The notes beneath the pieces are model-generated. The model was not told the origin of the DNA. It saw only the letters and a program-made list of their open reading frames with translations, and searched no databases. From Bacillota bacterium (GTDB lineage Bacteria > Bacillota > Clostridia > Oscillospirales > Ruminococcaceae), in NCBI GenBank assembly GCA_023395695.1, contig JAEWYJ010000274.1, forward strand, positions 1 through 8,980: a stretch of 8,980 nucleotides of DNA. The letters run 5' to 3'. The translations under genes were made by a program, and so were the position numbers. Positions 1 to 5,174 of the stretch are shown piece after piece. The first letter of the stretch is position 1; every line of letters starts with the position of its first letter.

Positions 1-216
1 ACAGGCAGATAAATAATGCAACAATGAGCGGCCAGGCGACCCGGACAAGCTTATTCATACTCAGCCCGGTCATGGTCATCGCTACAAACAGATTAGAGGC
101 GACCGGAGGCGTAACAAAGGCGATGCATTTTGGCATTATAATGACGTCAAAATGCTTCCGTTTTCGTTCAATAAGGTAAAGGAGTGGCTTCGGGTAGTCT
201 ACAACAACCGGAACCA
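1..216 (-). pseudogene. C-terminal remnant of a second TRAP transporter large subunit (DctM-like), 5'-truncated, cut by window edge
   Basis: The minus strand is open from about position 250 down to position 1. From roughly position 135 downward it reads IAFVTPPVASNLFVAM and then GLSMNKLVRVAWPLIVAL. This matches the conserved TPP-x(3)-NLFV block and following helix of TRAP DctM proteins; the complete DctM in this window has AITPPFAVNLFV at residues 367-378. DctM proteins are about 425 residues, so some 360 residues should lie upstream (above position 135 on this strand). Instead the frame meets a stop near position 255, and the dctP promoter occupies that space. The stretch between positions 135 and 216 does not align convincingly with DctM, and no ribosome binding site precedes the ATG near 216. 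I read it as a 5'-truncated remnant. The 3' end lies outside the window, so its true C-terminus cannot be judged. A short intact gene is possible but less likely. Confidence 0.5.
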
Positions 217-284
217 TGGCCGTTTTATTCCAAACAGCAAAAGTTTTGTGCAAATTTCATATAATTTGTCGAAAAATGTCTATA

Positions 285-313
285 TTGACAAAGAATCTTC
301 TCAATGATATACT
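285..313 (+). promoter_or_regulatory. Sigma-A-type promoter of the TRAP-aro operon
   Basis: A perfect -35 box TTGACA lies at 285-290. A 17-bp spacer separates it from TATACT at 308-313, one mismatch from the TATAAT consensus. Transcription should start near 319-321, giving a leader of about 55 nt before dctP. The promoter directs transcription toward dctP, and no other comparably good promoter was seen in the gaps before the later genes in the unit. Promoter strength is inferred from consensus fit only. Confidence 0.85.
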
Positions 314-319
314 GGCAAT

Positions 320-332
320 GTCGCAATACGGA
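320..332. promoter_or_regulatory. Candidate operator O1 (imperfect palindrome at the predicted transcription start)
   Basis: The sequence GTCGCAATACGGA, read on the minus strand as TCCGTATTGCGAC, matches the core TCCGCATTGCGGA of the perfect palindrome downstream at 10 of 13 positions. Its centre (326) is exactly 20 bp from the centre of the downstream site (346), about two helical turns. A repressor bound here would cover the predicted start site. It is probably a weaker second site for the same regulator. This is inference from symmetry and spacing. Confidence 0.5.
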
Positions 333-359
333 TTTATAGTCCGCATTGCGGACTATAAA
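333..359. promoter_or_regulatory. Candidate operator O2: perfect 13-bp inverted repeat just downstream of the promoter
   Basis: The arm TTTATAGTCCGCA (333-345) is repeated in exact inverse complement at 347-359 around one central base (346). The site begins about 13 nt past the predicted start and ends just before the dctP ribosome binding site (361-367). This is the usual position for a repressor roadblock operator. The TCCGCATTGCGGA core recalls short A/T-centred palindromes bound by IclR- or GntR-type regulators, but the family cannot be assigned from the site alone and no regulator gene is in the window. In the transcript the arms could also form a hairpin next to the ribosome binding site; a one-base loop is sterically poor, so the innermost pairs would open. 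Confidence 0.75.
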
Positions 360-374
360 AGAGGGGGTGTTCTT

Positions 375-1460
375 GTGAAAAAAAGATTACTGAGTATTTG
401 TATGAGCTTGGCAATGATCCTCGGACTGTTGGCTGGTTGCGGTGCAGCTTCTGCTGCTGGGAATAGCAGCAACACGTCCTCCGGCAGCGAGGTTTCCTCC
501 GGCAATCAACTCGGCGCGCCTCAGTCTTTCAAATTTGGCCTTACTGTGTCTAACACACATCCCTATGCGATTGCTTCCCAAAACTTCGCCAAGCTGGTCG
601 AAGAAAAAAGCGGCGGCAACATGAAGGTAGATCTCTTTTATGACAGCTCTTTGGGCGACGATGCGGCGCTGCTTGAAGCGCTTCAAATGAATGGCGTCAC
701 ATTCGCGTTGATGGGCCCCGCAGGGGTGCAGTCTCTGAATCCCATGTACAATTTTTTCGACTTGCCCGGTCTGTTTGAAAGCCGGGATGCTGCCTACGCT
801 TTTCAGGATAGCCCAAAAGTTCAGGAATTGCTGACCAGCCTTTCCAATAAGGGCATTATTGGTTTGGGCTTTTATGAAAATGGATTTTATGCGATGACCA
901 ATAACGTCAGGCCCATCACAAAGATTGATGATATTAAGGGCATGAAGATGCGCTCCATGACGTCGGATATGGCGATCAAGGCTTGGGAATGCCTGAACGC
1001 ACAGCCGGTTCCAATCTCCTTTGGCGAGCTGTTTCTGGCGCTGCAGCAGGGCGTTGTGGAGGGGGAGGAAACAACCATTGGTTCCATCTATACCTCTAAG
1101 TTCTATGAGGTTCAAAAATATCTGACCACCTCAAACCGCGTATTCCACGTGATGACCTTTTTGATGAGCAACACTGCATGGGAAGCCCTCACCGAGGCGC
1201 AGCAGAAAATTCTGATGGAGGCTGTCGCAGAATCAAAAGTAGGCCATAAGGATTTTATGACAACCTATAACGCCAACGCCCTTGAAGATATGAAAAACAA
1301 CCGCGGTGTGCAGATCGACGAACTGGAGGATGGCGAATTTGAAAAGATGAAGCAGGCCAGCCAGCCAATTTATGACATGGTGAAAAATTACAACCCGGAT
1401 CTGTACGAGACTCTCATGAGCGAGGCCGATGCTGCCAACGCGGCATTCCCCGAAAGCTGA
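375..1460 (+). CDS. dctP: TRAP transporter solute-binding lipoprotein (DctP family)
   Basis: Extracytoplasmic receptor of a tripartite ATP-independent periplasmic transporter; it captures a (usually carboxylate) solute and delivers it to DctQM. The GTG start at 375 is chosen because a GAGGGGG ribosome binding site lies at 361-367 and a lipoprotein signal follows at once: KKR, a hydrophobic stretch, then lipobox LAGC with Cys22. Residues 23-50 are a Ser/Gly/Asn-rich linker, and the DctP fold starts near FKFGLT (52-57). Family marks include LPGLFES (130-136), GMKMRS (189-194) with the ligand-carboxylate Arg at 193, and FGELFLALQQGVVEGEE (216-232). At the place where many DctP proteins have a second Arg (G-x-R-x-x-TN), this one has GFYAMTNN with Tyr172, so the pocket probably differs from sialate or C4-dicarboxylate receptors. 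The mature protein is 361 residues including signal. An upstream in-frame ATG at 216 would run through the promoter and operator and is rejected. Confidence 0.93.
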   Translation: MKKRLLSICMSLAMILGLLAGCGAASAAGNSSNTSSGSEVSSGNQLGAPQSFKFGLTVSNTHPYAIASQNFAKLVEEKSGGNMKVDLFYDSSLGDDAALLEALQMNGVTFALMGPAGVQSLNPMYNFFDLPGLFESRDAAYAFQDSPKVQELLTSLSNKGIIGLGFYENGFYAMTNNVRPITKIDDIKGMKMRSMTSDMAIKAWECLNAQPVPISFGELFLALQQGVVEGEETTIGSIYTSKFYEVQKYLTTSNRVFHVMTFLMSNTAWEALTEAQQKILMEAVAESKVGHKDFMTTYNANALEDMKNNRGVQIDELEDGEFEKMKQASQPIYDMVKNYNPDLYETLMSEADAANAAFPES

Positions 1461-1462
1461 GC

Positions 1463-1479
1463 TTTTGCGGGTGGCAAAA
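1463..1479 (+). other. Intercistronic hairpin between dctP and dctQ
   Basis: TTTTGC (1463-1468) and GCAAAA (1474-1479) form a perfect 6-bp stem with a 5-nt GGGTG loop directly after the dctP stop. No T-tract follows, so it is not a standard terminator. A hairpin here could protect the 3' end of the dctP message and favour receptor over membrane subunits, but the stem is short and A/T-rich. Confidence 0.35.
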
Positions 1480-1509
1480 CCGACATTTATTTGGAAAGGT
1501 GGAGTGCCA

Positions 1510-2016
1510 ATGCGATCTTATATCAAAGCGGTGGATAGGATAAACGATGTCCTGCGTGTAATTGTTATCGCATTTTTTATGATGATGTTCGCGGCGACCT
1601 TCCTGCAGGTTATCGCTCGGAATCTGTCGCTTTTCTCCATCTCATGGAGCGACGAGCTATGCCGCTTTTTAATTATCTACGTGGTATATTTGGGGTCCGG
1701 GCTCGCTGCCAGAAACGGGCGGCTTATACGCATGGAGGTTTTGCCCATGCTGGCAAAAGCCTCGACAAAGGGGCTGTACCGGTTCTACTGGGTCGCCGCC
1801 TTTATCAGTCTGGGCTTTGGCGTTATGACTGTTTACTGTACGGCGCAGGTGATGAAAATTAATTACAATGCTTTTTCAGCTGCGCTGAAAATTCCTATGG
1901 CAATACCCTACATGGCGCTCCCGCTGGGGTGCTTGGTTATCGTATTAAATATGTTTGCAAATATTCTGGAGCTGTCTCTGGAAGAAAAGCAAAAAGAGCA
2001 GGAGGGAAGAGCATGA
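1510..2016 (+). CDS. dctQ: TRAP transporter small membrane subunit (DctQ family)
   Basis: Small integral membrane subunit that pairs with DctM in the TRAP translocation complex. The ATG at 1510 follows an AAAGGTGGAG ribosome binding site (about 1496-1505) and gives 168 residues, normal for DctQ; an in-frame ATG at 1429 overlaps dctP and adds an unrelated polar extension. Four hydrophobic segments are visible at about residues 15-37, 50-68, 92-113 and 129-153. Family marks are FLQVIARN (31-38) and the WSDELCRF motif (46-53) with the acidic residues usual for DctQ. The C-terminal tail is charged (EEKQKEQEGR). It begins 49 nt after dctP. Its stop overlaps the dctM start by 4 nt (ATGA at 2013-2016), implying translational coupling of the two membrane subunits. 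Confidence 0.93.
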   Translation: MRSYIKAVDRINDVLRVIVIAFFMMMFAATFLQVIARNLSLFSISWSDELCRFLIIYVVYLGSGLAARNGRLIRMEVLPMLAKASTKGLYRFYWVAAFISLGFGVMTVYCTAQVMKINYNAFSAALKIPMAIPYMALPLGCLVIVLNMFANILELSLEEKQKEQEGRA

Positions 2017-3284
2017 TTATAGCAATGTTCGTCATCATGTTCATTCTGTTTCTTTTAACCGTACCCGTCGCTATTTCGCTGGGGCTGGCTTCATCCTTAA
2101 CGGTATTGGGAATGCATATGCCGCTTGGCCTGGTGGCGCAACGCTTTTTCTCCGGTTTGAATTCCTTTACGCTGTTGGCCATTTCTTTCTTTATACTGGC
2201 GGGTGTGCTGATGGAAAGCGCCGGCATTTCAAAAAGAATTGTAGATTTTGTCAGCACCTTGGTGGAGCATTATCACGGTGGATTGGCAACAATCCTGATT
2301 ATTTCCTGCATGTTTTTTGGAGCGCTCAGCGGATCGGCTGCCGCAACCGCGGCCGCCATTGGCTCCATTATGATCCCCAGCATGGTTAAGCGCGGATACG
2401 ACGTGCGTTTCTCCGCTGCAACCCAAGCCAGCGCCGCCGGTCTGGCCGTCATTATTCCGCCCAGCATATCCATGATCTTGTACTGTGTGGCAACCAACGT
2501 TTCAATTACAAACATGTTTGTCGCGGGTATTCTTCCCGGAATTTTGCTCGAGGTCACCGAGATCATGTACGCATGGCATGTCAGCCGCAAAAACGGCTAT
2601 GCCGGTGATCGTGAGTATACATGGTCAGAGCGTATCAAAAGCTTTAAGGAAGCAGCTTGGGCTTTGCTGATGCCGGTCATAATTCTCGGGGGAATTTACG
2701 GAGGCTTTTTTACCGCTACGGAAGCATCCGCAATAGCGGTGGCTTACGCCATTTTTGTCGGCTGGTTCGTCTACCGCGAGCTGAACTGGGCAAAGCTGGT
2801 GGCCACCTTTGCCGAGGCCTCGGTATTGGTAGCCGTCATTATGCTGGTGCTGTCCACCGCCGACCTTTTCGCATATGTGCTGACCTCGGCGCAGATACCC
2901 AATCAGGTTGCCAATTGGTTTATCCATATTGCCGGTAACAAATATGTGTTTATGGTGTTGATCAATATCTTTCTGTTTATTGTTGGCATGTTCTTTGACC
3001 CGGGGCCCGGTATGATCATTTTAGCGCCCATCTTAATGCCTGCTGCGGTCGCTTTGGGCATAGACCCCGTTCATTTCGGCATCGTGATGGTTATTAACTT
3101 CTCAATTGGCGCAATCACGCCGCCCTTTGCGGTTAATTTGTTCGTTTCTTCCCAGGTGGCGGGTATCAAGTATGAAGAAATCGTCAAGCCCGTCTTGCCA
3201 TATATTGCGTTGCTGGTTGTGGATCTGCTCGTCATTTCTTATATTCCGCCAATTAGTCTGCTTTTGCCCAATTTAATGCAATAG
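2013..3284 (+). CDS. dctM: TRAP transporter large membrane subunit (DctM family)
   Basis: Large membrane subunit forming the sodium-coupled substrate path of the TRAP transporter. The start at 2013 follows GGAGGGA (2001-2007) and overlaps the dctQ stop; earlier in-frame codons lie inside dctQ. The length of 423 residues is typical. The sequence is hydrophobic throughout, with many membrane helices. Family landmarks in order: N-terminal helix with VPVAISLGLASS (17-28); GALSGSAAATAAAIGSIMIP (103-122); IIPPSI (147-152); GGFFTATEASA (230-240); DPGPGMIILAPILMP (329-343); HFGIVMV (354-360) and AITPPFAVNLFV (367-378), the repeated proline-rich loops placed at the cation and substrate site in DctM/ion-transporter superfamily proteins. 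No frameshift or missing block is seen. The substrate cannot be read from DctM; the neighbouring aroD and aroE suggest a hydroaromatic carboxylate. Confidence 0.95.
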   Translation: MIIAMFVIMFILFLLTVPVAISLGLASSLTVLGMHMPLGLVAQRFFSGLNSFTLLAISFFILAGVLMESAGISKRIVDFVSTLVEHYHGGLATILIISCMFFGALSGSAAATAAAIGSIMIPSMVKRGYDVRFSAATQASAAGLAVIIPPSISMILYCVATNVSITNMFVAGILPGILLEVTEIMYAWHVSRKNGYAGDREYTWSERIKSFKEAAWALLMPVIILGGIYGGFFTATEASAIAVAYAIFVGWFVYRELNWAKLVATFAEASVLVAVIMLVLSTADLFAYVLTSAQIPNQVANWFIHIAGNKYVFMVLINIFLFIVGMFFDPGPGMIILAPILMPAAVALGIDPVHFGIVMVINFSIGAITPPFAVNLFVSSQVAGIKYEEIVKPVLPYIALLVVDLLVISYIPPISLLLPNLMQ

Positions 3285-3296
3285 GCTTTTGCAAGC

Positions 3297-3352
3297 AGTG
3301 CGGGCCGCGAAGGCATTGCCGCCCCTATCCCCCGCCCAAAGCGGCCCTCACT
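3297..3352 (+). other. GC-rich intercistronic stem-loop between dctM and aroD
   Basis: AGTG-C-GGGCCGC (3297-3308) pairs with GCGGCCC-T-CACT (3341-3352): a 7-bp GC core, one C/T mismatch and 4 more pairs around a 32-nt loop. The loop holds a small GGCA/TGCC hairpin (3312-3320). No run of T follows, so full intrinsic termination is unlikely. It could stabilise the transporter message or partly attenuate transcription into aroD. No separate promoter was recognised in this 97-nt gap. Confidence 0.45.
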
Positions 3353-3381
3353 TTAACCAAACAACTGAAGGATGAATGTTT

Positions 3382-4155
3382 ATGCACACAGTTATGTTAC
3401 GGAACCTTACAATCGGCACAGGATGCCCTAAGGTTATTATTCCCATCGTCGCGAAAACGGCGGAGGATATTCTTGAAAAAGCCAAAGAGCTGGCTGCCAG
3501 CACACTGAATATGGTCGAGTGGCGCGCCGACTTTTATGACGCCGTGTCGGATATTCGGCAGGTGGTGTCGACAGCCAAGGCCCTTCGGGCCATTATGGGC
3601 GAAACACCGGTTTTATTCACCTTTCGCACCAAAAAAGAAGGCGGCGAAAAAGAAATAGCCCCCGAAGATTACATCGCACTGAACAAAGCGGTTGCAGAAT
3701 GCGGTTACATAGATGCGGTCGATGCCGAGATTTTTACCGGTGACGACATTGTGGCTCAAATAATCTCGGATGCCCATGCAGCAGGAAAAATTGTCATAGG
3801 CTCGAATCACGACTTTTTTAAGACGCCGGATAAAGCAGATCTTTTATATCGCTTGCGCAAGATGCAGGACCTTAATGCGGATATCCTTAAAATTGCCGTT
3901 ATGCCGCAAAGCAATGCGGATGTTATTACACTGCTGGACGCTACCCGGACTATGGCGTCACAGTACGCCGATCGCCCCATTATTACTATGAGCATGGGCC
4001 CGCTGGGTGTTATCACCCGCATGTCGGGCGAGCTGTTTGGCTCCAGCATGACCTTCGGCGCTATCGGGCAGACCTCCGCTCCGGGGCAGATTCCGATCGA
4101 TCAGCTTCAAACAGCAATTCGCATACTTCATAGGTCGCTGGGCGCCGGGGTTTAA
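3382..4155 (+). CDS. aroD: Type I 3-dehydroquinate dehydratase
   Basis: Cytosolic Schiff-base enzyme that converts 3-dehydroquinate to 3-dehydroshikimate, used in the shikimate pathway and in quinate/shikimate breakdown. Started at 3382, the 257-residue product matches classical enteric AroD numbering residue by residue: Glu46 and Arg48 (VEWRAD), Arg82, Glu86, catalytic His143 (SNHDF), Schiff-base Lys170 (ADILKIAVMPQ), Arg213, Ser232 and Gln236 (TSAPGQ). All key residues are present, so the enzyme should be active. This agreement, the MHTVMLRNLTIG opening, and the 9-nt distance from GGA of the GAAGGA ribosome binding site (3367-3372) favour 3382 over the in-frame ATG at 3376, which sits only 3 nt from that site. 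Neighbours are the TRAP genes upstream and aroE downstream. No aroA, aroB, aroC or aroK is present, which argues for a catabolic or salvage role (inference). Confidence 0.95.
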   Translation: MHTVMLRNLTIGTGCPKVIIPIVAKTAEDILEKAKELAASTLNMVEWRADFYDAVSDIRQVVSTAKALRAIMGETPVLFTFRTKKEGGEKEIAPEDYIALNKAVAECGYIDAVDAEIFTGDDIVAQIISDAHAAGKIVIGSNHDFFKTPDKADLLYRLRKMQDLNADILKIAVMPQSNADVITLLDATRTMASQYADRPIITMSMGPLGVITRMSGELFGSSMTFGAIGQTSAPGQIPIDQLQTAIRILHRSLGAGV

Positions 4156-4172
4156 AGCGCCGCAACACAGCC

Positions 4173-4217
4173 CCTTGGCCCAAGGTGTAAGTTTTGCTAC
4201 TCTCTCCCTTTTGAGAG
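4173..4217 (+). other. Two small inverted repeats in the aroD-aroE gap
   Basis: CCTTGG (4173-4178) and CCAAGG (4180-4185) form a perfect palindrome around one C. Downstream, CTCTC (4202-4206) and GAGAG (4213-4217) can form a 5-bp hairpin with a 6-nt loop, just before the AAGGAG (4225-4230) of aroE. Neither looks like a terminator. They may be RNA structures tuning aroE expression or simply chance. Confidence 0.25.
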
Positions 4218-4238
4218 CCCGTTTAAGGAGCATATAAC

Positions 4239-5111
4239 ATGGATAAGAATATTCCCATAACCGGCCACACAGGCTTTTTATGCCTGTTGGGCAGCCCGGT
4301 TGCCCACAGCATAAGCCCCGCTATACATAACGAAGCCTGCAAGCTCTTAGGCGCGGACTATAAATACCTCGCTTTTGATGTGGGTGTTGATGGACTGGAG
4401 ACTGTTGTGCAGGGCCTGCGAAAAATGCAGGCGCGCGGCTGGAATTTGACCATGCCCGACAAGAACAGAATGGCCCAGCTGGTGGATCGCTTGTCGCCCG
4501 CGTCCGCTATTTCGGGCGCGGTAAATACGGTTGTTAACGATGACGGTATATTAACCGGTTACACCACCGACGGAACCGGTTGGATGATGAGCGCAAATGC
4601 CACAGGGCATAGCCCCGTCGGCAAAAAAATGGTGCAGCTTGGGGCGGGGGGCGCCGGTACCAGTATTTTGGTACAGGCCGCCATGGACGGTGTGGCGCAG
4701 ATTGATGTTTTTAATGCACAGGATGGCTTTTGGCCCCATGCAAAAGAAATTGTTAAAGAACTCAACGCCAGCACCCAATGCCGCGTGTTTTTGCATGCGC
4801 TTTCCGATTTGAATGCACTCAGGGACTGTATGGCGGAAGCCGCCGTTTTACTGAATACCACGCCGGTGGGCATGCCCCGTGTACCCGGCTGCCTGATACC
4901 TGATACCAGCTATTTTCACCCCGGTCTAGCGGTTTTTGACGCAATTTACGAACCAAAGGAAACCCGGCTGCTGCAAATGGCGCGCGAGGCTGGGCTGGAT
5001 ACCTCTAATGGCATGTATATGCTGATGTATCAGGCCGCGGCGGCTTTTAGGCTGTGGACCGGGTTGGAAATGCCCGTTGCAGAAATTGGCAAAAAATTTT
5101 TTGCCAATTAA
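4239..5111 (+). CDS. aroE: Shikimate/quinate dehydrogenase family enzyme (AroE-like)
   Basis: Nicotinamide-dependent enzyme interconverting 3-dehydroshikimate and shikimate; relatives use quinate/3-dehydroquinate. The ATG at 4239 is 8 nt after AAGGAG, giving 290 residues, slightly longer than biosynthetic AroE. N-terminal substrate domain: GSPVAHSISPAIHN (18-31) with the S24-x-S26 carboxylate site usual for shikimate, WNLTMPDK (68-75) with catalytic Lys75, AVNTV (94-98) with Asn96, and YTTDGTG (108-114) with catalytic Asp111. The Asn usual in NTDG is Thr109 here. Cofactor domain: GAGGAG loop (135-140), LLNTTPVGM (204-212), FDAIYEP (233-239), and MYMLMYQAAAAF (259-270). The NRT motif that grips the NADP 2'-phosphate is replaced by FNAQDG (158-163), so Asn is kept but the Arg is lost; NAD preference is plausible. 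SxS favours shikimate over quinate. Together with aroD and the TRAP genes this suggests a catabolic paralogue rather than housekeeping AroE, though the latter is not excluded. Confidence 0.9.
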   Translation: MDKNIPITGHTGFLCLLGSPVAHSISPAIHNEACKLLGADYKYLAFDVGVDGLETVVQGLRKMQARGWNLTMPDKNRMAQLVDRLSPASAISGAVNTVVNDDGILTGYTTDGTGWMMSANATGHSPVGKKMVQLGAGGAGTSILVQAAMDGVAQIDVFNAQDGFWPHAKEIVKELNASTQCRVFLHALSDLNALRDCMAEAAVLLNTTPVGMPRVPGCLIPDTSYFHPGLAVFDAIYEPKETRLLQMAREAGLDTSNGMYMLMYQAAAAFRLWTGLEMPVAEIGKKFFAN

Positions 5112-5124
5112 TTCATAGATATGT

Positions 5125-5145
5125 GACTGCCCGTTAAGGGCGGTC
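5125..5145 (+). other. Intercistronic hairpin between aroE and the capA-like gene
   Basis: GACTGCCC (5125-5132) pairs with GGGCGGTC (5138-5145) through 8 bp, one of them a G-U pair, around a GTTAA loop. An A/T-rich but T-run-free sequence follows, so this is a weak terminator at best. It sits 13 nt after the aroE stop and 16 nt before the AGGAGG of the next gene, a position suited to mRNA processing or partial attenuation. Confidence 0.45.
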
Positions 5146-5174
5146 GATAATTAAACTTTACAGGAGGTTATACT

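Noticed and set aside
216..374. N-terminal extension of dctP to the ATG at 216
   Set aside because: It would translate through the promoter and both palindromes and bury the lipoprotein signal. The GTG at 375 has a ribosome binding site and an immediate signal peptide with lipobox.
387..1115. Long minus-strand open frame opposite dctP
   Set aside because: Antisense shadow of a well-supported gene; its translation is basic and has no domain.
3297..3352. Intrinsic terminator separating dctM from aroD
   Set aside because: The stem is strong but no T-run follows and no promoter was found before aroD, so the unit is kept as one operon with possible partial attenuation.
3376..3381. ATG at 3376 as the aroD start
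   Set aside because: It lies only 3 nt from the GAAGGA ribosome binding site. Starting at 3382 gives good spacing and exact classical AroD residue numbering. The difference is two residues and has no effect on function.
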